Source of the DNA: Yamadazyma tenuis
Lineage: Eukaryota; Ascomycota; Pichiomycetes; Serinales; Debaryomycetaceae
DNA length: 64,000 nt
Direction: 5' to 3'
Assembly (NCBI RefSeq): GCF_029203305.1
Contig: NC_089462.1
Span: forward strand, 868,001-932,000
Shown here in pieces: positions 51,496 through 61,502 of the stretch. The first letter of the stretch is position 1. Each line of letters opens with the position of its first letter. The translations under genes and the position numbers were made by a program. Below the pieces are notes generated by a model. It was not told the DNA's origin and did no database searches. It saw only the letters and a list, made by a program, of their open reading frames with translations.

Positions 51496-54492
51496 ATGTC
51501 CCCCAATCCTATTCAACAATCTGGTCTCAACCCCAAGGAAGAGCTTGACTTTTCAAACATAGACTCCGTTATTACTTCTCCTAAAAGACATGCCAGCACC
51601 GTTCCTTCGAGCCCCTCCCATTTGAACGTTCGGTTTGACAAAGATCAGGACAAGGTGCGAGACGCCCAAAAACTAAACAAGATAAAGTCCCTTGGAAAGA
51701 TCGACATCAGATCTCCTATTATCAATCATGTGTTCACATCCAATCTGGATCTACTTCAACCAAACGATGACATGTCCTTATATACGCCAGGAACACATAC
51801 CAGTGTGGCCTCAAGGATTCTCAGTTATGTCCCTGAAACATTGTACTCGATCCGGAACTACTATAATGACTTTACCACTATCGACTGGGCTGATGCTTTC
51901 ATAAAAACAAACAGAATCCAGTACGAGCTTCACCATAAACATTGGATCACCGAGGGGTCACTGGATCAAGAACTCTCCAAGAACAAGATCCCCTTATACT
52001 ACCGGGCTTATCATATGATGGGGAGATGGGTTCTTATTGTTCTTATCGCGTTTGTGTTCTCGCTTGTTGCCTATGCCATTGACAAATTTGAAATCCTCTT
52101 TGTGGGGATCAAACACGGCTACTGTAGCACAAACTGGTTGGCCAGTCAGGTGGCGTGCTGCTCTGAACCTCACTCACCAACTAAAGGTTTCCTCAGGAGG
52201 AATGTGTTTCAATCTGGATTTGTGATGAAAAGTGATGTTCAGGAACAGTGTCCTCTGTGGATATCATGGTCCACATATTTCCTGTACACCTCTTGGGGAC
52301 ACTATATAAGGTTTGATTACTTTATTTACGTGATATTATCGGTATTGCTTGCGGTAATTGCGTGCTTCATCACGTTAACCACGGAAATAGCTAATCGAAT
52401 TCCAGCTGCTTCCACCGAAGCAGATGACGAAGAGGATGGGGACCAAGACAATAGAAGGATGAAGTACACGACTGGTAAAAAAATGTACACGGCTGCTGGC
52501 TCAGGTGTTCCCGAAGTGAAAACAATATTATCAGGGTTTGTTATCAGAAGATTTTTGGGAACTTATACATTTTTAGCCAAAACAACTGCATTGGTTTTTG
52601 CAATTGCCTCAGGAATGGCATTAGGAAAAGAGGGTCCGTACGTTCATTTGGCAACAGCAGTAGGAAATATCTTGAGTAGACTTTTCCCTTTTGTTTCCAA
52701 TAATGAACTCATTCAAAAGCAGATCTTATCGGCAGCTGCTCTGAGTGGCGTGGCATTAGCATTTGGCTCTCCTCTTGGAGGTGTACTTTTCATCTTGGAA
52801 GAAATAAACCACTCACTTCCTTCTTTCCAGCTATTCCAAATTTTCTTTTGTGCCATCATATCAACATTATTTTTGAAGTTCTTAGATCCTTATGGGACAG
52901 GAAATACTGTCTTATTTGAATTGAACTACACTTCTGATTGGAATGCGATTGAGTTGATATTTTTCATTATTATTGGTTTGGCTGGTGGCGTTTTTGGGGC
53001 TTTATTCGTGAAGTTTGTAGCTTGGTGGCCCAAAGTCTTTAGGCTGAAAAAATTGATCCAAGAACATCCCATGCTCGAAGTTGTTCTAATAGCTGCAATC
53101 ACAGGTATTATAACTTTCTGGAATCCCTATACGAAACAAGCAACCACAGAATTAGTTTTAGACTTGGCTACTCCATGTTCTGGTGAAAAGGATCGTACCT
53201 TGTGCCCAACTAAAGGGGAGGAGTTTATTTGGGAACTGGGGTCCCTATTATTTGCATTGATTATTAAGATAGTTTTGACGTTTATAACGTTTGGCTTGAG
53301 GCTCCCCATGGGTGTATATGTTCCTTCTATGGTTATTGGAGCCTTGTTTGGTAGATTGTTTGGAACAATTCTTGAGTGGATCAACTATACTTACCTGTTA
53401 CTGTTGATTGAAGCACCTATCGGAGCCGGAGCAGTTAACCTAATTTGCCAGAAAGGTCAAAATTGTATTGACTTGGGAATCTATTCCATGATAGGAGCTG
53501 GGGCATTTATGGCCGGAGTTACCAGAATGAACATTACTTTAGTAACCATCCTTTTTGAAATCACCAGTTCATACACTTATGTCTTGCCCATTTCGATCTC
53601 AATAGCTGTGGCGAACTGGATGGGTAATCTAATTGAGCAGAACTCCTTATATGAGTCCTTACTCATTGCTTACGATTATCCATTTATGTCTCCAGAAACA
53701 GAACCAATTGATCCTTTAAGAACCGCTGGAGATATCATTGAAACGTCTGTGAAATACAACGATATTGATAGTGAGCCCAATATTCAAAGAATCAGACCTA
53801 TTTCGGGTATTGCAAGGCCCATGGTCCCTACACTTCTGACTGCAAACTTAGAAGCCGCGATGGATCAAGATTCGTCCACCAAGATGTATATTGATATCAC
53901 CTCCTCACCCTACGTTTTAACCAGTATATTGAAGCAGAAGCTACTTTTGCTAGCCAGCAAGTCGCTACTTGATGGGTGCATTGCTTTGATAAAAAGCAAG
54001 GTTTGTGTTGGAATTATTTTCTTTCCCGAACTCGAGATTTGTATCGATAAGATTGACCAATTTTGCATGGAATATGAAATCAACGAAGACTTATACTGTA
54101 TCGTGGGAGATGAAGAAAAATACTATTTTGGGAACCCTGCTATAGATACTCTTCGAGACCCCATCAAGTTCAACTTAAATGTCTTAAAAAGTAGCCCAGC
54201 TTGCCAGTCTAATGACATGGACTATTTCATCTACCATTCCGTCGATCAGGATACTGATAACAACAAACTTTTGACCGTATACAGCCTGTTGATGTCTTTG
54301 ATAGACTTCACCAAACACATCAACTACAGCCCCATTTTCTTGAACTACAACAGTGAGTTGAGTCTTGCTCATTTGGTATTTGATAAGATTGGGAACAGAG
54401 TGATTGTTCTTCTCAAAGACGGTCAATACTATGGAGTTTTACACAAAAAAACCCTTATAGATTTCATTAGAAGAGATAACTATAATCATTAA
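51496..54492 (+). CDS. GEF1: CLC-type chloride/proton transporter, Gef1-like
   Basis: This 998-residue membrane protein has the CLC selectivity motifs GSGVPE (from residue 335), GKEGPYVH (from 377, with gating glutamate 379) and GVYVPSMVIG. FILEEINH carries the internal proton glutamate, suggesting Cl-/H+ exchange. About eleven hydrophobic helices lie between residues 170 and 740. Two C-terminal CBS-type regions seem to occupy roughly 770-990. It has a soluble N terminus of about 170 residues and is longer than Saccharomyces Gef1 (779). Gef1 acidifies and supplies chloride to Golgi/endosomes. CTG at 52741-52743 sits where a small residue is usual in CLC proteins. Confidence 0.82.
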   Translation: MSPNPIQQSGLNPKEELDFSNIDSVITSPKRHASTVPSSPSHLNVRFDKDQDKVRDAQKLNKIKSLGKIDIRSPIINHVFTSNLDLLQPNDDMSLYTPGTHTSVASRILSYVPETLYSIRNYYNDFTTIDWADAFIKTNRIQYELHHKHWITEGSLDQELSKNKIPLYYRAYHMMGRWVLIVLIAFVFSLVAYAIDKFEILFVGIKHGYCSTNWLASQVACCSEPHSPTKGFLRRNVFQSGFVMKSDVQEQCPLWISWSTYFLYTSWGHYIRFDYFIYVILSVLLAVIACFITLTTEIANRIPAASTEADDEEDGDQDNRRMKYTTGKKMYTAAGSGVPEVKTILSGFVIRRFLGTYTFLAKTTALVFAIASGMALGKEGPYVHLATAVGNILSRLFPFVSNNELIQKQILSAAALSGVALAFGSPLGGVLFILEEINHSLPSFQLFQIFFCAIISTLFLKFLDPYGTGNTVLFELNYTSDWNAIELIFFIIIGLAGGVFGALFVKFVAWWPKVFRLKKLIQEHPMLEVVLIAAITGIITFWNPYTKQATTELVLDLATPCSGEKDRTLCPTKGEEFIWELGSLLFALIIKIVLTFITFGLRLPMGVYVPSMVIGALFGRLFGTILEWINYTYLLLLIEAPIGAGAVNLICQKGQNCIDLGIYSMIGAGAFMAGVTRMNITLVTILFEITSSYTYVLPISISIAVANWMGNLIEQNSLYESLLIAYDYPFMSPETEPIDPLRTAGDIIETSVKYNDIDSEPNIQRIRPISGIARPMVPTLLTANLEAAMDQDSSTKMYIDITSSPYVLTSILKQKLLLLASKSLLDGCIALIKSKVCVGIIFFPELEICIDKIDQFCMEYEINEDLYCIVGDEEKYYFGNPAIDTLRDPIKFNLNVLKSSPACQSNDMDYFIYHSVDQDTDNNKLLTVYSLLMSLIDFTKHINYSPIFLNYNSELSLAHLVFDKIGNRVIVLLKDGQYYGVLHKKTLIDFIRRDNYNH

Positions 54493-54510
54493 ATATAATA
54501 AACATCCCTC

Positions 54511-56271
54511 CTATGATATGCAGTTGTTTTCTCTAGCTCTGCTATTGCAAAACAAGAAAACCCTAAATTTGTCCAAAATCCCACAGTTAAGTAGGAAATG
54601 TCGCTTATCAATCCTCTGGACTTTATTCCTATGTGTAGTTTTAGTTCGATGACTTTCAATGTTTAAAGAAAGAAGGAATTCTTGGTATATTGTCGTTGTT
54701 TGAAACTCTCCTGAAATATCACCATTTTCAATCAGATATTTAGCATTATAGAGGAAGTGATACACCGCCATAAACTCCTCTGTATATACGTCAATCCTTC
54801 CATCCAAGCAGAAAGTCAAGTTCAGGAACACTTCAAGCAATCTACTGTTGAAATTAGACTTTTGAAAGAAAAAGTAGCCAAAATAGTTGAGCCAGAGTTT
54901 CATGCCAAATGTACTGATATCAAGTACAAGGTTACAAATCAAACCACGTTCCAAAGCAAACAACTGGTCTGCCATTATGTCAAATAAGAGGGCTTCATAT
55001 TTTTTGCTGTCACCAGGCATTTTGAACACACCACTATCTTGAGGTTGACGAGCGGTAGGATTATAGGGAGTGCAGAAAAAGCGTCGAAGAACCTCCTCGT
55101 TATTGCTGTCAACCAAAGCTCCCAAGAGCACAAGGTCGGTTTTAGAACCTGGAAAATAGTAATAGTCAAAATAATCAAACAAACTTTTGGGGATACCTCC
55201 ATAGTTTATGCAATTGAAGTTTCGGAAAAAACTCAGTAATACCAGCAACACACCATTGTCAATCCGTTCGCCTGTTATTTGAATTATTTTTATTACCCTG
55301 ACCAATTCTTTGCAGAGTTTAGTTCTAAGTTCTGGAGGTGCTTTGATAATCATATCAAATCCACGTTTAATCTCTATTTCTTTGCAGCTACTACTTTTGC
55401 TTGAAGTAATGACCGATTCTGTGGTTCTAACAAATAGCTGAGTGAATTTTTCCATATCAAACAACGATTCGGCCACGCTGGAAACCTCGAAGAGTTTGAA
55501 CAATAACAACACCAACTCGAAGTTGTATCTGATTACCATTAACTGTTCTGCCACAGTACCCAATAGGAAACCGTCAAAAGAATTTAAATCAATATATCCG
55601 CTGAGTGAATATTGGGGTAGCTTTAAAGCTTTCAATTGGTCTTTCAAATTTGAAGTCCCCATCACCGAGAGAGTATTGTACCAGTCTTGGATCAAATCAG
55701 GAGCAGCAAGGAAAAAGCTGAAGATGTCTTTTGCCAAAGTAATTGCAGGAGCCATTATGGCAGGCTTGAAGAAGCTCACCCTTATGTGTTCTAATAATAA
55801 GAATGCCCCGTTGATGAACTTATATTTCTTAAAGGAGGTAAAAAGTGGAGACTTCTTTATTGCCTCTAGAACTCTCACCGAGTAAAGCTCTTGAAGAAAA
55901 GACACCTGAGTCCAGTACAACTCATAGTACGAGTGGTACAAGCCATATGTTGAAAGTGACAGCAACAAACCGTATTCCATGAGAACCAGTAATGTTTGTG
56001 GTAGTGCCGGACCAGTAGACGATTTGAGAATATTCAAACAAGCTTTGTAGTTGGGAATTAAAGCAATCTGTGTTCTTCTATTACTGGGATCGGCTTGGTG
56101 CAAATCATTCAACCGTTTGGATAAAATAGAGAATATCCGGGGAATCAGAGGATCGATCCTATTAATACCACTGGCATTTGTTGGTTGCATGTGAGTGAGT
56201 TTGAGGTTTATTCCACAAGAAAATAAAAACTTTCGCAGCCATTTGTGTAATTCCCTTGAAGGTCCCTGCAT
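54511..56271 (-). CDS. Unidentified protein
   Basis: This 586-residue reading frame is real in character: long, with balanced amino-acid use and many hydrophobic helical stretches, for example YELYWTQVSFLQELYSV and FINGAFLLLEHIRVSFF. I do not recognise a family. A helical, HEAT- or peroxin-like fold is possible; Pex8 was considered for its size but lacks a clear C-terminal peroxisomal signal, as the protein ends in CIS. Starts at 56271 or 56190 (MQPTNAS) are both possible. It converges on the CLC gene with an 18-bp gap and diverges from KAR4. Confidence 0.6.
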   Translation of the reverse strand: MQGPSRELHKWLRKFLFSCGINLKLTHMQPTNASGINRIDPLIPRIFSILSKRLNDLHQADPSNRRTQIALIPNYKACLNILKSSTGPALPQTLLVLMEYGLLLSLSTYGLYHSYYELYWTQVSFLQELYSVRVLEAIKKSPLFTSFKKYKFINGAFLLLEHIRVSFFKPAIMAPAITLAKDIFSFFLAAPDLIQDWYNTLSVMGTSNLKDQLKALKLPQYSLSGYIDLNSFDGFLLGTVAEQLMVIRYNFELVLLLFKLFEVSSVAESLFDMEKFTQLFVRTTESVITSSKSSSCKEIEIKRGFDMIIKAPPELRTKLCKELVRVIKIIQITGERIDNGVLLVLLSFFRNFNCINYGGIPKSLFDYFDYYYFPGSKTDLVLLGALVDSNNEEVLRRFFCTPYNPTARQPQDSGVFKMPGDSKKYEALLFDIMADQLFALERGLICNLVLDISTFGMKLWLNYFGYFFFQKSNFNSRLLEVFLNLTFCLDGRIDVYTEEFMAVYHFLYNAKYLIENGDISGEFQTTTIYQEFLLSLNIESHRTKTTHRNKVQRIDKRHFLLNCGILDKFRVFLFCNSRARENNCIS

Positions 56272-56381
56272 ATATCAAGAGAAATACGAGATGTGGGATG
56301 TTATAGATCCGATTGCCAAAGGAAATAAAAACTACAAGTATCCTTTATTCTCTCTTAAACTTACCACACACACACAAACAA

Positions 56382-57290
56382 ATGAACGTCAAACTCGAAA
56401 ACGATTACTCCAACCACTATATCCATAGTGGGATAGTCCCTAACACCTACATCAGTAACATTGATAACCCACTTGAAGGATATCCAAAGTTACAGAAATT
56501 GAAGGAGTTGAAACAGAAACAAATTGAAAAGCACCAAATACCTCCTTTTGGATGTAAAGTGAAGCCCAAGGATATGCCTGCGGTTATAACAAACTGGTGT
56601 ACCGAAAAGAACTTACAGTTCGATGTGGTAATGATTGGGGCCTTAAGTACGGAATCGGTTTTACCAGTATTGAATCAATTGCCATTAGCGAAGTTGTGTG
56701 CTAAACCGGGCTTTTTGTTTATTTGGACCACCGAGAAACACATTCTCGAGTTGAGTGTCTTCTTGAATACGAAACTCAACAAGAAGTTTAGAAGATCGGA
56801 GGAGCTCATTTTCATTCCTGTTAATAAGAATTCCAATGTGTTCCCGGAGCAGACTTCAGATGCAGTATTTCAAAATCAGCAATGGCACTGTTGGATGTGT
56901 ATTACTGGAACGGTTCGAAGATCCAGTGATCTGCACTTGATACATTGTAATGTGGATACCGATTTACAGTTTGAAACATCAAATAGCCCTGTTACTAGCC
57001 ATATCCCTGATACCATTTACAAAGTAGCTGAGAATTTCTCCAACTCCAATAGGAGACTACACATCATTCCATACTCGATGGGCTACAATCTCTTCGTTAG
57101 AAGCAGACCTGGGTGGGTGATCATGAGTCCCGATGTACTTCTTGACAACTTTGATCCAATAAAGTACGAGTCTAGTTTATACTCCAAATCATTGATAAAC
57201 AACAAAGGTAACCACGTCCAGTACTTGGTGAGTCAGACTCAAGAGATTGAAGAGTTGAGGCCTAAAAGTCCTAATAATTCAAATAGATGA
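56382..57290 (+). CDS. KAR4: MT-A70-family mating and meiosis factor, Kar4-like
   Basis: This 302-residue protein belongs to the MT-A70 superfamily, in the METTL14-like branch. LPLAKLCAKPGFLFIWTTEKHI, RRSEELIFIPVNKN and GYNLFVRSRPGWVIMSPD match Kar4. The catalytic DPPW motif is absent: FDVVMIGALS occupies its place, so it should be a non-catalytic partner. Kar4 works with Ste12 in mating and with Ime4 in meiotic mRNA methylation in Saccharomyces. The first ATG in frame is 56382. No exact pheromone element (TGAAACA) was seen upstream. Confidence 0.8.
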   Translation: MNVKLENDYSNHYIHSGIVPNTYISNIDNPLEGYPKLQKLKELKQKQIEKHQIPPFGCKVKPKDMPAVITNWCTEKNLQFDVVMIGALSTESVLPVLNQLPLAKLCAKPGFLFIWTTEKHILELSVFLNTKLNKKFRRSEELIFIPVNKNSNVFPEQTSDAVFQNQQWHCWMCITGTVRRSSDLHLIHCNVDTDLQFETSNSPVTSHIPDTIYKVAENFSNSNRRLHIIPYSMGYNLFVRSRPGWVIMSPDVLLDNFDPIKYESSLYSKSLINNKGNHVQYLVSQTQEIEELRPKSPNNSNR

Positions 57291-57559
57291 AGTAAGGCTA
57301 ATTCAATGAGTTAGTAAAGTCATGGGTTAATTGGGAGTATCAAGTAAATCAGAATTTTGATGAATGTTGGATAGGATTGTTATCAGCATCGTTTTCACTC
57401 AGAGTGAGCTGAGTTAGGTTTTCATCATATACTTGATATTAAAAGTAGAACATACTGTTATATTAAGCACTAATATTATGAAAAATTTTCTCTCTCCCTC
57501 AAATACGTTTTATATCGGTATATCTGGTATATACACGCATACACTATTAGCTGCAATAT

Positions 57560-59285
57560 CTAACTATAGTCGTTACCATCGAACTTGTACTCAGAAAATT
57601 GTCTAGAAGGAAGTCCCATATTGAACATGATATCTAATTCTTCGTAGGTCCGGTTTTTGGTCTCAGGTAACCGGAAGAATGCCCACACTATAGCTGGAAG
57701 CGAAATAAAACTCCACACAAACCCCGTATATCCTTTCAAGTTGGCACTTCTGGGGTTGATTAAAAACGGCTGCATTATGCCGGCCATCAACTGCAATGAA
57801 TGATAGAAAGCCCTGGCTACAGATAGAGTTTGAGACTTTACTCTTGTTGCTGGAATCTCAGCCGCAATTGTATACGCCAAAGGACCAACCGACAAAGAAT
57901 ATACCGCCACCCAAACCATTGTGAACCCACACTGGACCCACTTCACATCAGGATTTCTATCAGCAGCCAATTGCAAAACTCCTTCCATAAACAAACATAC
58001 CAAAAGAATTGATGATCCAGTAATGTAAATGGGCCTTCTACCAAATTTGGTCATTAGCATCCACGAGCATCCACACCCTACAAGAGCTATGCCGGTGATA
58101 CAAACATTTAACTGGTAGGCGTATTCGGCACTCAAGCCTGCTTGACGCCAGAAATACAGTGGCAGGTACATGAACTGTGATCCACAAGTGACTTGCATTG
58201 CAAACGTTAAACATGTAATCTCCGTCCGGCGGACATTCGTGACAGTAAAACACTTCTTAACGGATTCCCATATACCGTTGGACGTTGAATGCTTGGTCCG
58301 TGAAAGCTCAAGCCTATTTGTGTGGATTATCATGGCCACTACTTGACAGGCTTCCTGGTGAACCAGATCTGCACTTAATCTCTTCACCGCCACCAAAGCA
58401 TCAGCTTCTCGCCCTTTCCTAACAAGCCACCAAGGAGAATCAGGTGCCAAATACACGCATATAAACAAAGGAATTGGCCATACCCATTGTACAGCAAAAG
58501 GAACCCTATAACCCCAATCAGTTTTGTTCTCAACCATTGACTTCAACACACCTGCTGCAATCAACTGGCCAATTGCCCAGCACATGTTGATATAGGCTGT
58601 CAAGTATCCTCTTAACACCATTGGGCATACTTCAGATGAGTAGGTAGGACCCATGGTAGAAAGACAACCCATCACAAGACCGAAAAACCACTCTCCAAGT
58701 AAAAGCACATAGATAGTTGGAGCAAACACCGTGAAGAATACAAACCCCATAACAAGAATTAAGGCACCCATAATCACTTTTCTGTGGCCCCATTTCTCTG
58801 CCAAATACCCATTAGCCATTACCCCAATAAACATACCTATATTTGCAGCACACCCAAGGGCAGACATCCACCGACTCTCAAGTTCATAGTTGCCATCTCC
58901 AGTGGGTATTCCATACTTTCTTTGGAATGACGGGTACCCGTAGAACGAAGCAATGAGGCTTTGATCATATCCTTCCATAATGCTAAAACACAGTCAGTAT
59001 ATACACTAGTTTGGCACAAATTTGTGTGAATAGTCCTTGGACAGACATTACGTACATTGTAGCAGAAATCAAAATTGACCAGACAACGGCTCTCTTGTGC
59101 AAATGCAACGCTTCTTTAATGGACATCAGATGTTCTCTGGCAGTAGCCTTCTGTGCGTCTCTCTCAATCTCATCATCGTAAGTATCAGTGGAAGTCAGCC
59201 CGTAGAGGGGATTGAAGCTGTCGATAGGTTTGACGAGAAGAGTGCTACTCAGCCGACTTCGCAGTATGATTTTAGAGTTGGACAT
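57560..59285 (-). CDS. Alpha-glucoside/maltose-type sugar permease (one intron)
   Basis: Read leftward, exon 1 is 59056-59285 and exon 2 is 57560-58982, split by a 73-bp intron (58983-59055). It has donor GTACGT, branch-like TACTGAC (58993-58999 on the minus strand) and acceptor TAG. Splicing joins ISAT to IIMEGYD, restoring the first helix, and yields 550 residues. The protein is a 12-helix sugar porter. GGVMGxLS-like motifs, DSPWWLVRKGR and LPETKNRTYEEL match MAL-type proton symporters. The acidic N terminus also fits this group. Substrate (maltose, trehalose or other glucoside) cannot be told. Confidence 0.82.
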
Positions 59286-59551
59286 TGGGTGTATCTAATA
59301 ATTGATAAACTAATTTTCCCCAGCTTTTCAGCTTATCTCAAAAATGCTCATAATGGATGTGTACCACGTACCTCTACAATTATACAATATTAAAATTACA
59401 ATTACAGATTATGAAATTGTCATGGGTGTATTGTTTAACCCTACAAGCGTGGTTCTCATCATATTTATGGGATGCGTGTAACTCTATGTAATTTGGCGTC
59501 ACCATCACTTCGTTAAACTTCATTAGTTGCAATTTCTTGTCCTTTTCAATT

Positions 59552-60751
59552 TCAATTCAAGTTGCTGACTTCGAAAAGAAAATCCAGGAAATTGATTGTA
59601 GCTACACCAGACAAGTCCTTATCGTACTTTTTGAAAATGTCTGTGAGCTTACGCAAATAAACCAAAAGTTCAATGAACTTATCGAATTTCAACTTACCCA
59701 CAGATGATCCATCCGTATCATCATAGTCCTTATATGAGAATTTTTGAAACAAGTGCAATACAAGATCGATGTTTAATTTGTAACCGATTTGCTCCAATAC
59801 TTTTTGGAATTCCCCGAATGAAATATCTCCGGAGTTGTTGGTGTCAGCTTGTACAAAAAGCTTCTTATAAGCCGACAAGTACTTCCACAAAGAGACGAAT
59901 TGATCGAAGTTCAAATGTTTGGATGCACTACTTGGATTACTGAACAAGTTTATCATGAGCACAACCGTAGATTCTTGAAACTTTGTATGATCAAAGTTCA
60001 ATAACGCATTCGATAACTCGGATTTTGATATTCTTCCGGATCTGCTGGTGTCTACCTTATCAAACACGGATCTCAATTCCAGTTCAAGCTTCTGTTTGGA
60101 AGATTGCTTAGGTGGTGTTGGTTCAGGTAACGATTCTCTTGAGCCAGTGTATCCATTATTTGGGTTAGATGGTTTTCTGTTCCCATTGGAACCATATCTT
60201 TGCTGCTGAGGTTGAGGAACAGGTGGGGCATTAGTACTTTGGTACTGTTGATGAGGAGAATGAGAATGGTGAGTCTGGCCTGGTGCTGGTGGCGGTGGCT
60301 GCTGATAATGTTGTTGTACAGGGGCAGGAGGTGCAGAAGCCAGCGTGTTCGATTGTTGATAGTACGCTTGTTGTGGAGCAGGGGCCAAAGGCAATGAATT
60401 GGGTTGATTATAATAATTAGGTTGCACAAGCGGTTGCGAATACGCCTGTGGCTGTTGCTGTTGCTGTTGCTGTTGCTGATAGTATTGATTTGAAGGAGCT
60501 GGTTGTTGCTGGGGAAAGTGCACCTGTTGGACGGGTTGCGGCCTCAGTTGGTGCAGCTGTGGTGGTACCAGTTGGTATGGTTGAGGGCTCGAAGAGTATT
60601 GAGGTTGTGACAGGGTTGGTGGTCGATACATCACGTTCTGTTGAGAGTGACCTGATTTTTTTCTGGAGCCAGGAGTAGTACTATTGCCATTGGAGCCTGG
60701 GACCACATAGGCCGCTTGCCTGGGGGTGGGATACAGCGGTAATTCGTTCAT
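59552..60751 (-). CDS. PEF1: Penta-EF-hand calcium-binding protein, Pef1-like
   Basis: This 399-residue protein has a Pro/Gln-rich N-terminal half, with repeated Gln and Gln-Pro blocks, and a C-terminal penta-EF-hand domain. Calcium loops are DKVDTSRSGRIS and DTNNSGDISFGEF, with further degenerate loops such as DKDLSGVATIN. The order resembles ALG-2/peflin proteins, named Pef1 in Saccharomyces, which affect polar growth and respond to cations. Only the first two or three loops look able to bind calcium. The ATG at 60751 is the first in frame. A CAG/CAA polyglutamine tract is encoded near 60450-60482. Confidence 0.82.
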   Translation of the reverse strand: MNELPLYPTPRQAAYVVPGSNGNSTTPGSRKKSGHSQQNVMYRPPTLSQPQYSSSPQPYQLVPPQLHQLRPQPVQQVHFPQQQPAPSNQYYQQQQQQQQQPQAYSQPLVQPNYYNQPNSLPLAPAPQQAYYQQSNTLASAPPAPVQQHYQQPPPPAPGQTHHSHSPHQQYQSTNAPPVPQPQQQRYGSNGNRKPSNPNNGYTGSRESLPEPTPPKQSSKQKLELELRSVFDKVDTSRSGRISKSELSNALLNFDHTKFQESTVVLMINLFSNPSSASKHLNFDQFVSLWKYLSAYKKLFVQADTNNSGDISFGEFQKVLEQIGYKLNIDLVLHLFQKFSYKDYDDTDGSSVGKLKFDKFIELLVYLRKLTDIFKKYDKDLSGVATINFLDFLFEVSNLN

Positions 60752-61151
60752 AACACGGGGGATTGGTGGAGAGATCACAAAGTAAGTAGACAATATAAAA
60801 GGAGAAGGTGACTTTTTTTGTTATTAATGGAGGGCGCGAAGAATTATTTTTTGGTGTAGGGAAAGGATATCGAGCGAGTTGACGAAAAATGGTGAGAAGC
60901 ACAGGCTAATTAAGCACTGCCAACTTTTATATAAGGAGACATTACATTGCTATATTAAGCAGACCTGGAGTTACCTAATGTTTCGTTTATTAGAAAACAT
61001 GAAATAAAGTATACATAAATTATAATGATGAAATTTATAAGTATTCAATGTATTCTAATAACAACTTCCCTTTTTATTAAGAATTTTTTTGGATTAAATT
61101 ACAGTGAATCTGGATAAAAGAAGGATACAGTATGGAGGGGACTGGAGTTCT
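60752..61151. other. Intergenic region, no gene seen
   Basis: This 400-bp gap holds the PEF1 promoter and the RPS10 3' end. It is A/T-rich, with a TTATTAAGAATTT-like stretch near 61075. Nothing else is recognisable. Confidence 0.45.
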
Positions 61152-61502
61152 TTAATCTCTTCTCTTGAAGTTACCTCTTCTTTGTTGGAATCCACCTCTT
61201 TGAGGTCTTTCAGCTGGGGCACCTTGCAATCTAGTCAAAGGTAAGATACCTTCTGGGATGTTCAACTCTTGTCTTAAGTACTCAACACCTTCGTCAGTCA
61301 AGGTGTAGTAGTAGTATTGCCATGAGAATTGGGTTTGGACGTAACCTTTAGAGGTCAAGGATTGTAAAGCCTTAATGACGAATAAGTTCTTGGTGTTGAT
61401 TTCATCGTGCTTGGCTTGTTCAAAGTCCTTCTTAGCGACGACAACACCTTCTTGAAAGAGGTATTGGTGGATCAACTTTCTGTCTTCTTTTGGAATCAAC
61501 AT
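61152..61502 (-). CDS. RPS10: Ribosomal protein eS10
   Basis: This 116-residue cytosolic small-subunit protein begins MLIPKEDRKLIHQYLFQEGV, as in eS10. The winged-helix body has FSWQYYYYTLTDEGVEYLR, and the tail is Arg/Gly-rich. Saccharomyces RPS10 genes have an intron near the start; none is apparent here, because the frame is continuous from ATG to stop. Eukaryotic eS10 binds near the mRNA entry of the 40S subunit. Promoter motifs lie about 150 bp upstream. Confidence 0.94.
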   Translation of the reverse strand: MLIPKEDRKLIHQYLFQEGVVVAKKDFEQAKHDEINTKNLFVIKALQSLTSKGYVQTQFSWQYYYYTLTDEGVEYLRQELNIPEGILPLTRLQGAPAERPQRGGFQQRRGNFKRRD

